Source: Minwuia sp. (lineage in GTDB: Bacteria; Pseudomonadota; Alphaproteobacteria; Minwuiales; Minwuiaceae). Taken from it: a stretch of 64,000 bases of DNA. The notes beneath the pieces were generated by a model. It was not told the origin of the DNA. It did not search any database and saw nothing but the letters and a program-made list of their open reading frames with translations. Location: assembly GCA_029210175.1 (NCBI GenBank), contig JARGPL010000019.1:248001-312000 (forward strand). The letters are read 5' to 3'. The position numbers and the translations under genes are program-made. Shown piece after piece: positions 43,877 to 53,383 of the stretch (position 1 is its first letter; every line of letters begins with the position of its first letter).

Positions 43877-45180
43877 ACGGGAAGCAGGACGCCATGAGAC
43901 ACGTCATTCATCGCACGATACCTGCCGTTCTGATCGCTCTCGGGTTTTGCCTGGGACCGGGTCTCGTATACAAGGTGCTTGCAGCGGAAGGGCCAGACGT
44001 AGCCGCTCGGAACGATGCTGCACTCGATACCCTGGCGCCAGAGCGGCGGATCGCTGTAGGACTGGAACGGTTGGGTTTTTGCCTCGGCGCAGCTGCCCTG
44101 GATCAGAAACCTGGCGAGAACGCACTGATCGCCCCTCTCGGTGCCGCGCGGGTGCTGGACATGATCGGGCAGGGCAGCCCGCTGCCGGTCCGTCAGGCGA
44201 TCGCCCGGACGCTTGGCTGGACCACATTTCTCGCAGGATCCTTCGCGTCGCGCGTGTACGCAGAAAAGGTCAGCGCACAGGCCGCCGCGCAGGACGACGT
44301 GTCATTCGGACTGGCCACGGGCATCTGGCACGCCCCCACGCACAAGCCGCGCCTTCACTTCGCCAATGCTGCAGGCAAAGACCTGATGCGACAGGATTTC
44401 GCCGCGCCCGATACGGTTGCAGCCATCAACGCCTGGATATCGGACCGGACCGATGGCCAGATCACGTCGGCGCTTGCTGATATTCCGCGGGATACCGTTC
44501 TGCTGATCGCGGATGCGCTGGCTTTCAGCGGCGCATGGGCACAACCGTTTGACTCACAAGAAACCACAACAGCCGTCTTCTCGGACAAGTCACCCATGGC
44601 GGCACAGGTCGCCATGATGCATGCCCCGAAATTGCTGGCCGCCCATATTCATAATGACAGCGGCGATCTGGTCGCCCTGCCCCTGGGCGATGGCACGTTC
44701 GAGGCACTGCTTGTCCTGCCCGGACCCGCAGGGTTGCGCGGTTTCGCCAAGATCGCCTGTCATCGGACTGGCGGCATCGAGGCCCCGGACCCCAAGGCAG
44801 ACCTGCATTCGGTTGACCTGTCGATGCCGCGCTTCAAGGTGGAAGGCAGCGTCGAAGTTGATCGGCTGTTGCATGCTGCCGGCCTCGGCGAAGCGCTGGA
44901 CCACCCCCTTTTCGGTGCTGCCATGACGACGCCACCCACGCGACCGGGACAGATCCAGCAGCATGTGACGCTGCATGTGGATGAGGCCGGGGCCAAGGTT
45001 GCTGCGGCCACGCTGACCATCGGCACCAGGGCCGCCGTCGAACCCGTGAAGGTGACGCTTGATCGCCCGTTCGCAATCCTGATCCGGCAACGCGAAAGCG
45101 GGTTGCCGGTTCTGGTGGGACTGATCAATCGCCCGACACCTGTGGAAGGCACACCATCATCCGGCACCCCCGCAAAGTAG
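43873..45180 (+). CDS. Exported serpin (serine protease inhibitor)
   Basis: 435 aa. Serpin features in order: a shortened N-terminal helical part with ENALIAPLGAARVLDMIGQG, INAWISDRTDGQITSALADI (helix F/strand 3A region), LLIADALAFSGAWAQPF, SMPRFKVEG, the hinge VDEAGAKVAAATLTIG (370-384) with small P14-P9 residues needed for loop insertion, and the final RPFAILIRQ and GLINRP. Arg386 is the only basic residue in the exposed loop; counting from Gly373 as P15 puts it at P2, or P1 if the loop is one residue longer, which its length suggests. The ATG at 43873 overlaps the protease stop (ATGA); a second ATG at 43894 has a better ribosome site (AGGAC) and an equally good signal peptide. It probably inhibits the adjacent trypsin domain. 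Confidence 0.88.
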   Translation: MNGKQDAMRHVIHRTIPAVLIALGFCLGPGLVYKVLAAEGPDVAARNDAALDTLAPERRIAVGLERLGFCLGAAALDQKPGENALIAPLGAARVLDMIGQGSPLPVRQAIARTLGWTTFLAGSFASRVYAEKVSAQAAAQDDVSFGLATGIWHAPTHKPRLHFANAAGKDLMRQDFAAPDTVAAINAWISDRTDGQITSALADIPRDTVLLIADALAFSGAWAQPFDSQETTTAVFSDKSPMAAQVAMMHAPKLLAAHIHNDSGDLVALPLGDGTFEALLVLPGPAGLRGFAKIACHRTGGIEAPDPKADLHSVDLSMPRFKVEGSVEVDRLLHAAGLGEALDHPLFGAAMTTPPTRPGQIQQHVTLHVDEAGAKVAAATLTIGTRAAVEPVKVTLDRPFAILIRQRESGLPVLVGLINRPTPVEGTPSSGTPAK

Positions 45181-45220
45181 ATACGGCATGGGGTTGCGCC
45201 GGGCGGCTTGAAAGGCCGTC

Positions 45221-45313
45221 TCAGCGTCCCTTGAACACGGCGTCACGCTTTTCCATGAACGCGGCCATGCCTTCGCGCTGATCTTCTGTCTGCATGAGCG
45301 GCAGCAGCTGCAG
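45221..45313 (-). pseudogene. C-terminal remnant of an enoyl-CoA hydratase
   Basis: Read on the minus strand, 30 codons before a TGA encode QTEDQREGMAAFMEKRDAVF followed by KGR, the standard end of enoyl-CoA hydratase/isomerase proteins, where the pattern ends in a Phe-Lys-Gly-Arg. Everything upstream is gone: the frame runs into the remnant of a regulator gene transcribed the other way. Too short for the protein to work. Confidence 0.75.
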
Positions 45314-45317
45314 ATAA

Positions 45318-45608
45318 ACCGGCAACGCCTATCTGATGCCCAGCCTGCGGCGGTTGCTGATCGATCACACGCGGCTGGGGCAGATGTTCTATCGCCCGGC
45401 CGCGCCAGCCGAAACGCTGGCTGTCAGGCAGGCAAGCCATCAGCACGACGACATGATCGCGGCGATCGAGGCTGGTGAGGCCGCGCGGGCCGTCGAACTG
45501 ACCTTGCAGCACTGGGATCTTTCGCGGGACCGGGTCGAGCGGTTCGTCCGCCCCGATCCCCTGCCCCATGACATCGCCACTGCAGAAGGGGAACGCCATG
45601 CAGTTTGA
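45318..45608 (+). pseudogene. C-terminal remnant of a GntR-family (FCD domain) regulator
   Basis: The open segment starts abruptly after an in-frame TAA (45315) with TGNAYLMPSLRRLLIDHTRL, the middle of an FCD ligand-binding domain, and continues with HQHDDMIAAIEAGEAARAVE and LQHWDLSRDRVERFV, including the metal-binding His pairs. The DNA-binding winged helix and half of the FCD domain are missing. Such regulators often control DapA-family and methyltransferase gene clusters like the one that follows. An internal ATG at 45336 could start a 90-aa peptide, but without a DNA-binding domain. The remnant overlaps the next gene's start by 11 bases. Confidence 0.78.
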
Positions 45609-46530
45609 AGGCATCTATACACCCGTCGTCATGCCCCACCGGGCTGACTATTCCATCGACAGGGATCGCTTTGCCGAGGTTCTCGAATTCCTCATTGCAG
45701 CAGGCGTCCATGGACTGGTGATCGCCGGAACCACGGGAGAGTACTACGCCCAGACGGCGGACGAGCGGATCAGCGTCATGGGCTTCGCCGGTGAGGTGAT
45801 TGCCGGTCGCCTGCCGATGATCGTCGGCACCGGTGCCATCCGCACCGAGGACAGCGTCATATATGCGCAGGCCGCGAAGGCGGCGGGCGCGGATGCATTG
45901 CTGGTCACGACACCCCCCTATGCCTATCCGACAGAGCACGAGATCGCACTGCACGCGCTCGCCGTGGACCAGGCCGCCGATCTGCCCATCATGCTCTACA
46001 ACTATCCCGGACGGATGAGCGCGGAGATGGGGGAGGAAACGCTGGACCGTCTGGAACAGAGTCCGAATTTCTGTGCCATCAAGGAATCATCGGGGTCTCC
46101 TGACAGGCTGCATCTGCTGGCGCGCAAGTACCCCCAGATCCAGCTGAGCTGTGGCATGGACGATCAGGCACTGGAGTTCTTTGCCTGGGGGGCACGGTCC
46201 TGGACCTGCGCCGGATCGAACTTCGCGCCGGAGGCACATCTGGCCCTGTATCGCGCCTGTGCGCTGGACAAGGACTTCGATCGGGGGCGACGCATCATGT
46301 CGGCGATGATGCCGCTGATGCAGGTGCTGGAACAGGGCGGCAAATTCGTCCAGAGCATCAAGCATGGCGTCAAGCTGCGCGGCATCGACTGCGGGCCACC
46401 CCGTCGCCCGCTGCAACCGCTGAACAAGAGCGAGAAGCGTGAACTGGCGGAAGTCATCACGACAATGAATGCCGCTGTTGCCGCCATCGAAGATGAGCCC
46501 AGGGCCACCGATGGCGATGGAAAGTCCTGA
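45598..46530 (+). CDS. Dihydrodipicolinate synthase (DapA/NAL) family aldolase
   Basis: 310 aa TIM-barrel class I aldolase. GTTGEYY (44-50) binds the keto acid, Tyr134 in MLYNYP is the proton relay and Lys162 in AIKESSG forms the Schiff base. The sequence is not a canonical DapA of lysine synthesis; its place beside an FAD oxidoreductase and an MttB-like gene suggests catabolism of a hydroxy- or keto-acid. The ATG at 45598 is preceded by AAGGGGAA; the longer open frame starts within the regulator remnant. Intact despite decayed neighbours. Confidence 0.88.
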   Translation: MQFEGIYTPVVMPHRADYSIDRDRFAEVLEFLIAAGVHGLVIAGTTGEYYAQTADERISVMGFAGEVIAGRLPMIVGTGAIRTEDSVIYAQAAKAAGADALLVTTPPYAYPTEHEIALHALAVDQAADLPIMLYNYPGRMSAEMGEETLDRLEQSPNFCAIKESSGSPDRLHLLARKYPQIQLSCGMDDQALEFFAWGARSWTCAGSNFAPEAHLALYRACALDKDFDRGRRIMSAMMPLMQVLEQGGKFVQSIKHGVKLRGIDCGPPRRPLQPLNKSEKRELAEVITTMNAAVAAIEDEPRATDGDGKS

Positions 46531-46543
46531 TGGATTCGGGCGG

Positions 46544-47687
46544 ATGACCGCCCCGGCGGAAGCACGAGCCACCCCCCGCGGGGGCCGGGGTTCGCGTCGT
46601 GAACTGCGGCAGACCATCGACGATCGGATGCTGCCTGCCCTGAAACGCCGCATGCCACTGACCGAACCCCTGACGCCCGAGCAGGTGGTAAAGATCGATG
46701 CGGCATCGATGGATATTCTGGAAGACGTCGGCGTCATCTTCCGTGACCCTGTCGCGATCGAGGACTGGCGCAAGGCCGGGGCGGACATTCGCGACGGCGA
46801 GCGGGTGCATCTGGATCGGGGGCTGATCCGCGAACTGATCAGCACCATTCCGGAAGACTTCACCTACCACGCGCGTAACCCGGCCAGGTCCCTGCCCTTC
46901 GGCAAGGATCACATGATCTTCGTGCCGATGACCGGCGCGCCCTACATTCGTGACCTGGATGACAAGCGGCGTGGCCCGACGCTGGACGACCTGGCGAATT
47001 TCCACAAGCTCAGCCACATGTTGCCGGCGCTGTATTCCAGCGCTCACCATATCGTCGAACCGATGGATCACGTCGTGGCACACCGGCATCTGCGCATCAC
47101 CTATTCGTCGATGAAACATTCCGACAAGACGTTCATGGGCATGACCACCAGCCCGAAGAACGCCGAGGACGTGCTGGACATGTGCGCCATCCTGTTCGGC
47201 GCCGAATACATGGAAACCCACCCCGTCGTGACCGGCAATTGCAACGGCAACTCGCCACTGGTCTGGGATGAGGTGATGCTGGGGGCCATGCGCGCATTCT
47301 GCCGTCGCCAAGTTCGTCGTCGATGCCGAACAATGCGCCATGGCCTATCGCATGGCGGAGGGCGTGCGCTGGGATGACTTCGATGCTGGCTTGGCGGCGA
47401 TCCGCGACATCGGGCCGGGCGGCCATTACCTGGGCCATCCGCACACGCAGGAAAACTTTCAGCGCGCTTTCTTCATGCCGGAAATGTTCGACAACAACTC
47501 CGTCGAGCAATGGATGGCCGACGGATCGGTGGAAATCACCGCGCGTGCGCTGAACCGGGCGCGTGCGCTGCTGAACGCCTATGAGGAGCCGAAACTGGAT
47601 GCGGGCATCGACGAGGCATTGCTGGACTATGTTGCCCGCCGGGAACGGGAGATCCCGGCAGAGGGCGCACTGAACAATGAATATTGA
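46544..47687 (+). pseudogene. MttB-like trimethylamine/betaine methyltransferase, internally deleted and frameshifted
   Basis: The first part (to about 47306) encodes the N-terminal half of the MttB family, corrinoid-dependent methyltransferases: EQVVKIDAASMDILEDVGV, FVPMTGAPYIRDLDDKRRG and GNCNGNSPLVWDEVMLGAM. The rest (from about 47301) reads in another frame as AVAKFVVDAEQCAMAYRMAEG and ends with IGPGGHYLGHPHTQENF, the family C-terminus. About 125 residues of the barrel are missing (roughly 380 coded against about 510). The break lies at GCCGTCGCCA (47301-47310), a sequence that fits both sides. The start is uncertain (ATG 46544 or 46511). Confidence 0.83.
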
Positions 47688-47714
47688 TCCCCCCTGCAGG
47701 ATGGGCGGTCTGTC

Positions 47715-49049
47715 GTGCGTGTGACCGGGCTGCCAAGGGACCCGGGCCCCGCCGCCTGGAACAGGTTGCTGCCGGCCCCGCCGCCGCCGACGCCTCTGTC
47801 CGGTGACCGGAAGAGTGACTGGCTGGTGATCGGGGCCGGGTTCGCCGGGCTGGCCGCCGCCCGTCGGCTCAGCCAGATTCGCGAAGGTGACACGATCGCC
47901 ATTCTGGACGCGGTCCGGGTCGGTGACGGCCCTGCCGGGCGCAATTCCGGTTTCATGATCGACCTGCCGCATGACCTGTCGTCCGATAATTATGGCGGGG
48001 ATCAACAGCAGGACCAGGCCCAGATCGAGGCCAAGCGCGCAGCCATCGCCTTCGCCCGGGATGCGGCGCAGGAATATGGGTTGCCTTCGGAACCGATCAC
48101 CCTCTCGGGCAAGATCAACGCCGCTGCATCGTCCAGGGGCATGCGGCACAACGCCGATTACGCCGCACATCTCGCCAGCCTGGGCGAAGCGCATGCGATG
48201 TACGACGCTGCGCAGATGCAGGCGATCACGGGCAGCGACTATTATCAGGGCGGGCTGTTCACTCCGGGCGCGGCAATGATCCAGCCTGCCATGTTCGTGC
48301 GTGGCATGGCGCAGGGCCTGCAGTCGAACCGCATCACGCTGCACGAGAATTCACCCGTCACCGGCCTGACCCGCAGTCAGGGTGTCTGGACCGCCAGCAC
48401 ACCGGCAGGTTCCGTGGCGGCCCCGAACGTCGTCCTCGCCGTCAATGGCCATGCGGAGAGCTTCGGCTTCTTTCGCCGCCGCCTGATGCATGTCTTCACC
48501 TATGCCTCCATGACCCGCGCCCTTTCGGGGGATGAGATCGCGGCCCTTGGTGGTATTGCCGTCTGGGGTGCCACCCCCGCCGATCCGCTGGGCACCACCG
48601 TCAGGCGGATCAGCGGCATCGGCGGCGACCGGATCGTGATCCGCAACCGTTTCACCTATGATCCAGGCATGACCGTGAACGAAAGACGCATCGCATCTGT
48701 CGGGCGCGATCATGACAAGGCGTTCCAGGCCCGCTTTCCCGTGCTGAAGGGGGTGGCGATGGAATACCGTTGGGGCGGAAGGCTGTGCCTGTCGCGCAAC
48801 AACGTGCCAGCCTTCGGGGAGGTGGAAGACAGCCTCTTCGCCGCCTGCTGCCAGAACGGCCTCGGCACCGCAAAGGGCACATTCGCCGGCATCGCCGCCG
48901 CTGATCTGGCCGCAGGCGAGGATACGCTGTTCACCCGCCATCAGCTCGCTGCCGCACCACCTGCCAGACTTCCGCCCGAACCCCTCGCCTGGATCGGCGC
49001 CAACGCCCGCATGCGCTGGGGCGAGCGCGCCGCGGGGAAGGAGATGTGA
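47715..49049 (+). CDS. FAD-dependent oxidoreductase, DAO family
   Basis: 444 aa. The N-terminal Rossmann motif WLVIGAGFAGLAAARRL (about residues 36-52) binds FAD; further DAO features are GPAGRNSGFMIDLPH, the substrate-domain strand AAPNVVLAVNGHAESFGF and the C-terminal FAD contact FAACCQNGLGTAKGTF. Such enzymes oxidise secondary or tertiary amines (sarcosine, dimethylglycine and similar), which fits demethylation work next to an MttB-like gene. It starts with a GTG at 47715, 27 bases after the broken methyltransferase. Complete; likely the surviving part of a decayed pathway. Confidence 0.88.
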   Translation: MRVTGLPRDPGPAAWNRLLPAPPPPTPLSGDRKSDWLVIGAGFAGLAAARRLSQIREGDTIAILDAVRVGDGPAGRNSGFMIDLPHDLSSDNYGGDQQQDQAQIEAKRAAIAFARDAAQEYGLPSEPITLSGKINAAASSRGMRHNADYAAHLASLGEAHAMYDAAQMQAITGSDYYQGGLFTPGAAMIQPAMFVRGMAQGLQSNRITLHENSPVTGLTRSQGVWTASTPAGSVAAPNVVLAVNGHAESFGFFRRRLMHVFTYASMTRALSGDEIAALGGIAVWGATPADPLGTTVRRISGIGGDRIVIRNRFTYDPGMTVNERRIASVGRDHDKAFQARFPVLKGVAMEYRWGGRLCLSRNNVPAFGEVEDSLFAACCQNGLGTAKGTFAGIAAADLAAGEDTLFTRHQLAAAPPARLPPEPLAWIGANARMRWGERAAGKEM

Positions 49050-49075
49050 AGAGGCCGACCACACCCGCAAAGACA

Positions 49076-49109
49076 ATGGGCGCAGCGAACCGAGGTTCAC
49101 TGCGCCCAT
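49076..49109. terminator. Strong hairpin between convergent genes
   Basis: A 15-base-pair stem with one mismatch (ATGGGCGCAGCGAAC against GTTCACTGCGCCCAT) and a CGAG tetraloop lies between the FAD oxidoreductase stop (49049) and the nrdJ stop (49144). It is symmetrical and serves both strands; neither side has a T-run. Confidence 0.65.
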
Positions 49110-49143
49110 CTCGTGTCAGCCGTCAGGCGTCAGATGACTGGTG

Positions 49144-52100
49144 TCAGGAACAGCCGGTCGTCGCGCCGCAGGTGTCGCACTTCATGCAGGTGCCATTGCG
49201 CACCAGGGTGAAGTTGCCACATTCGTCGCAGGAGTCGCCCTCGTAGCCCTTCATGCGGGCTTCGGCGACCTGCTTGGCGCGGCCGTTGCCGCCACCGGTG
49301 GTAGAACCGAGCGGTGCGCTGACGGTCCGGGTTTCAGCATAGGAAACCGTCTGGCTGACCGTCGCACCACCACCTGACGCCGCGCCACCGGCGGAGCGCA
49401 TGACGGTTGCACCTTCTTCCATCGCCTGGGCCGTGTTCTGACGCTTTTCCGGGTTCAGCACGTACAGGTTGGAGCGGACGTAGCCGGTCGATGCCAGACC
49501 CATCGCGTGGGTCAGCGCGGCATCAGCGGCACGCACCTCTTCCTCACTCTCGGCCAGGTCGGGGAGGTTGCCCTCATCCGCACCGTCACCGATCGTATCG
49601 GAGCGCAGGTCATTCGGTTCCACATGCGCCAGGTCGTTGCGGCCCAGATAGCTGACCGCCAGTTCCCGGAAGATGTAGTCGAGGATCGACGTCGCATTCT
49701 TGATGGCGTCGTTGCCCTGAACGATGCCATTCGGCTCGAAGCGGGTGAAGGTGAAGGCCTCCACGTATTCCTCCAGCGGCACGCCGTACTGCAGGCCAAT
49801 CGAGATCGCGATGGCGAAATTGTTCATCAGACTGCGGAAGGCGGCACCTTCCTTGTGCATGTCGATGAAGATCTCGCCGATCTTGCCATCATCGAATTCG
49901 CCGGTGCGCAAGTAGACCTTGTGGCCCCCAACCAGTGCCTTCTGGGTATAGCCCTTGCGGCGGTTGGGCAGGCGATCCCGTTCGCGGATCACCACCTTCT
50001 CGATGATCCGTTCGGCGACGATCTTGGCCTTTTCGGACAGCGACACGTCGGCCACGGCTTCCTCGAGGGTTTCGTCCTCATCATCAAGTGCCACGGCGTT
50101 CAGCGGCTGGGACAGCTTGGAGCCATCGCGGTAGAGCGCATTGGCCTTCAGCCCCAGACGCCAGGACAGCATGTAGGCTTCGCGACAATCGTCGACATTG
50201 GCGCTGTTGGGCATGTTGATGGTCTTGGAGATCGCACCGGAGATGAACGGCTGCGACGCTGCCAGCATGCGGATGTGGCTCTCGGCAGACAGGTAGCGCT
50301 TGCCGATCCGGCCACAAGGATTGGCGCAGTCGAACACCACCAGATGCTCATCCTTCAGGTGCGGTGCACCTTCGACGGTCATCGCACCACAGACAAAGGT
50401 ATTCGCAGCCTCGATCTCGGTCTTGCTGAAGCCCATTCCCGCCAGCATGTCGAAGCTCAGATCATCCAGCTGCTCCGGCTCGAACCCGAGCACGCGCAGA
50501 CAGAAATCCTCGCCCAGGGTATAGCGGTTGAAGGCGAAGCGGATATCGAACGCGCTCTTGATACCTTCCTCCAGCTGTTCCAGCTGGAAGTCGGAAAAAC
50601 CACGGGCACGCAGGCTCTCGGTATTGATGAACGGCGCCCCATCCAGGGTCGCATGACCAACGGCGTAGTTGATGATCGCATCGCGCTGGCTGTCGGTGTA
50701 GCCCAGCTTCGTCAGGGCTTCCGGCACCGTGCGGTTGATGATCTTGAAATACCCGCCGCCCGCCAGCTTCTTGAACTTCACGATGGCGAAATCCGGCTCG
50801 ATCCCCGTCGTATCACAGTCCATGACCAGACCGATGGTGCCCGTCGGCGCAATGACACTGGCCTGCGCGTTGCGGAAACCATGATGCTTGCCCAGGTCCA
50901 GCGCCCGCTGCCAGGACCGCTGGCCAGCCGCGACCAGGTCCTGATCAGGACAGGACTTGATGTCCAGCGGCACCGGCGTGATCGACAGGCCTTCGTATCC
51001 GTCCGGCGCACCGTCGGCGGCACGCGCATGATTGCGGATGACCCGCAACATGTGCTCGGCATTCTTCGCGTAGCCGGGGAACGCCCCAAGCTCGCCTGCC
51101 ATCTCGGCAGACGTGGCATAGGACACGCCCGTCATCAGCGACGTGATCGCGCCACAAAGCGCGCGACCTTCGTCGGAGTCATACCCCAGACCCTGCGCCA
51201 TCAGCAGGCCACCGATATTGGCGAAACCCAGGCCGAGGGTGCGGAAGCGATAGCTCAGCTCCGCGATTTCCTTCGACGGAAACTGCGCCATCATGACGGA
51301 GATTTCCAGCGTGATGGTCCAGAGACGCACAGCATGTTCAAAGGCTTCGACATCGAAGCTCGCATCTGACTTCCGGAACATCATCAGGTTCAGGGAGGCC
51401 AGGTTGCAGGCCGTGTCATCCAGGAACATGTACTCCGAGCACGGGTTGGATGCATTGATCCGCCCGTCTTCGGGACAGGTGTGCCAGTCGTTGATGGTGG
51501 TGTCGAACTGCACGCCCGGATCGGCAGATGCCCAGGCGGCGTAGCAGATCTTTTCCCAAAGTTCGTTTGCATCGACGGTCTTGCGCGCCTTGTCGTCGGT
51601 GCGGAACTTCAGGTCCCAGCTGCCGTTCTGCTCCACCGCGTCCAGGAATGCATTAGGCACCCGGACGGAGTTGTTGGAGTTCTGGCCGGAGACGGTCAGA
51701 TAGGCGTCCGAGTCCCAGTCCTTGTTGTAGACCGGGATGTCGATGTGGCGGTATCCCTGCCCGGCAAACTGGATCACACGCTGGATGTAGTTTTCCGGAA
51801 TCACGGCCTTGCGCGCCGCAATGATCTCGGTCTTCAGCGCGGCATTTTCCTTCGGATCCAGACGACGCGTATCATCGGGGCCGAACGTGTCGATCCAGCA
51901 GGCGGCGATGATCGCATTCAGGTGCCTGTTGGCCAGTGTGGAGCCGGAAACGAGGGCAGCAACCTTCTGCTCCTCCACCACCTTCCACATGATGTATTCC
52001 TCGATGTCGGGATGGTCGAGGTCGACAGTCACCATCTTGGCCGCACGGCGGGTCGTGCCGCCGGACTTGATCGCACCAGCAGCGCGGTCACCGATCTTCA

Positions 52101-52872
52101 GGAAGCTCATCAGGCCGGACGACCGTCCACCGCCCGACAGCGGCTCGTTCGCGCCACGCAGGGCGGAGAAGTTCGACCCGGTGCCGGAGCCATACTTGAA
52201 CAGGCGCGCCTCCCGCACCCAAAGGTCCATGATGCCACCTTCATTCACCAGGTCATCGCTGACGGACTGGATAAAGCAGGCGTGCGGCTGCGGATGTTCA
52301 TAGGCCGTCGCGGATTCGGTCAGTTCGCCGGTCTGGAAGTCGACATAGTGATGCCCCTGCGACGGGCCATCGATGCCATAGGCCCAGTGCAGGCCGGTGT
52401 TGAACCACTGCGGCGAATTCGGTGCAACCATCTGCCGGGCGAGCATGTTGCGCATCTCGTCGAAATAGGTGCGCGCATCCTTCTCGGCATCGAAGTAACC
52501 GCCCTTCCAGCCCCAGTATGTCCAGGTTCCGGCCAACCGGTCAAAGACCTGACGGGAATCGGTTTCACCGGTCATCCGCTGCGACGCGGGCAGTTCGGAC
52601 AGGGCGTCCTCGTCCGGCACGCGACGCTGCAGCCAGACAGGGACATCGTCCTCGGCATGCGGCTTCAGGCGTGCAGGCACACCGGCCTTGCGGAAATACT
52701 TCTGCGCCAGCACATCGGATGCAACCTGGCTCCAGGACTTCGGCACATCCATGCGGTCCAACCGGAAGACGACAGAACCATCAGGATTCCGGATCTCGCT
52801 GGTGGTGGTCCGGAATTCGATGGCGTCGTAGGCATCCGCCCCGTCTTTCGTGAAACGCCGCTCAATGCGCAT
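49144..52872 (-). CDS. nrdJ: Adenosylcobalamin-dependent class II ribonucleotide reductase
   Basis: 1242 aa. It reduces ribonucleotides to deoxyribonucleotides using B12 radical chemistry, independent of oxygen. Motifs: [54 protein letters not shown] (substrate and redox Cys), [20 protein letters not shown] and [20 protein letters not shown]. The C-terminus is a Cys-rich zinc-type tail ([21 protein letters not shown]). Length fits the long alphaproteobacterial form. Candidate NrdR boxes lie 120-180 bases upstream. No other reductase is in the window. Confidence 0.96.
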   Translation of the reverse strand: MRIERRFTKDGADAYDAIEFRTTTSEIRNPDGSVVFRLDRMDVPKSWSQVASDVLAQKYFRKAGVPARLKPHAEDDVPVWLQRRVPDEDALSELPASQRMTGETDSRQVFDRLAGTWTYWGWKGGYFDAEKDARTYFDEMRNMLARQMVAPNSPQWFNTGLHWAYGIDGPSQGHHYVDFQTGELTESATAYEHPQPHACFIQSVSDDLVNEGGIMDLWVREARLFKYGSGTGSNFSALRGANEPLSGGGRSSGLMSFLKIGDRAAGAIKSGGTTRRAAKMVTVDLDHPDIEEYIMWKVVEEQKVAALVSGSTLANRHLNAIIAACWIDTFGPDDTRRLDPKENAALKTEIIAARKAVIPENYIQRVIQFAGQGYRHIDIPVYNKDWDSDAYLTVSGQNSNNSVRVPNAFLDAVEQNGSWDLKFRTDDKARKTVDANELWEKICYAAWASADPGVQFDTTINDWHTCPEDGRINASNPCSEYMFLDDTACNLASLNLMMFRKSDASFDVEAFEHAVRLWTITLEISVMMAQFPSKEIAELSYRFRTLGLGFANIGGLLMAQGLGYDSDEGRALCGAITSLMTGVSYATSAEMAGELGAFPGYAKNAEHMLRVIRNHARAADGAPDGYEGLSITPVPLDIKSCPDQDLVAAGQRSWQRALDLGKHHGFRNAQASVIAPTGTIGLVMDCDTTGIEPDFAIVKFKKLAGGGYFKIINRTVPEALTKLGYTDSQRDAIINYAVGHATLDGAPFINTESLRARGFSDFQLEQLEEGIKSAFDIRFAFNRYTLGEDFCLRVLGFEPEQLDDLSFDMLAGMGFSKTEIEAANTFVCGAMTVEGAPHLKDEHLVVFDCANPCGRIGKRYLSAESHIRMLAASQPFISGAISKTINMPNSANVDDCREAYMLSWRLGLKANALYRDGSKLSQPLNAVALDDEDETLEEAVADVSLSEKAKIVAERIIEKVVIRERDRLPNRRKGYTQKALVGGHKVYLRTGEFDDGKIGEIFIDMHKEGAAFRSLMNNFAIAISIGLQYGVPLEEYVEAFTFTRFEPNGIVQGNDAIKNATSILDYIFRELAVSYLGRNDLAHVEPNDLRSDTIGDGADEGNLPDLAESEEEVRAADAALTHAMGLASTGYVRSNLYVLNPEKRQNTAQAMEEGATVMRSAGGAASGGGATVSQTVSYAETRTVSAPLGSTTGGGNGRAKQVAEARMKGYEGDSCDECGNFTLVRNGTCMKCDTCGATTGCS

Positions 52873-52993
52873 TGGTCTTCCCCTCTATTCCCGCAAACCG
52901 GAACAGTCTCTCCGATTCGCGGGTTGGCGCGTAGCCGTGATTTTCATTCATGCACTATCTGTTGCGGCACAGCCCTGCCTGCACCCGCATCAA

Positions 52994-53009
52994 CCACTAC
53001 ATATTGCGA
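52994..53009. promoter_or_regulatory. Candidate NrdR box 1
   Basis: CCACTACATATTGCGA matches 12 of 16 positions of the NrdR box consensus ACACWATATATWGTGT as I know it. It lies 122 bases before the nrdJ start. NrdR is the ATP/dATP-sensing repressor of ribonucleotide reductase genes. Confidence 0.45.
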
Positions 53010-53037
53010 TCCACACCCCATTCGCGTCAATCGGAAA

Positions 53038-53053
53038 TCACAATATCTGGTGT
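53038..53053. promoter_or_regulatory. Candidate NrdR box 2
   Basis: TCACAATATCTGGTGT matches 13 of 16 consensus positions and is the better of two boxes, 44 bases from box 1, near four helical turns. NrdR boxes usually occur in pairs on the same face of the DNA. Confidence 0.5.
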
Positions 53054-53383
53054 GCGGCGCGCATCGAAAACCTAGATGCAGCGTGTCGGGAGGCGCGCGA
53101 ATGGCGGAAATCCGGGGAATGCCTATTCCCGGCGCTGCTGCGGCATACTGCATCTGGTATTACCTGATACCGGAAAGACACGCCCGATGGCCCGCGACAT
53201 GCCCGCCCCAGACAGGCGGATCGGCCGCTGCGGATCCTCAACGCGGACGCGTCGGACGCCGGGTTCACCGCATTTGTCGAAAGGCTTGGCGGCAGACACA
53301 GTCTGGATCAGATCGAAATGCTGCGGCACCCGCGTCAAGACAGCGGTGCAACGCCTTGTTCGTGAAGGCTGAAATTCGCCCTC

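Larger units (their letters stand above)
52873..53383. other. 511-base intergenic region with nrdJ control sequences and a possible gene scrap
   Basis: Next to nrdJ there is a mildly AT-rich stretch (52930-53060) holding two NrdR-like boxes. Farther on, the plus-strand frame 53213-53362 reads RPLRILNADASDAGFTAFVE and on to a TGA with good codon character but without a plausible start or recognised family; it may be the relic of an N-terminus. The open frames 52850-53167 (plus) and 52944-53153 (minus) show no protein character. Confidence 0.4.

Noticed and set aside
52873-53060. Cobalamin riboswitch upstream of the B12-dependent nrdJ
   Set aside because: I find no convincing B12-box with its conserved core here; the only GCCACTG lies in the tRNA-Leu gene on the other side.
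52850-53167. 105-aa plus-strand frame in front of nrdJ
   Set aside because: No ribosome site, overlaps the nrdJ start and the candidate NrdR boxes, and has no recognisable composition.
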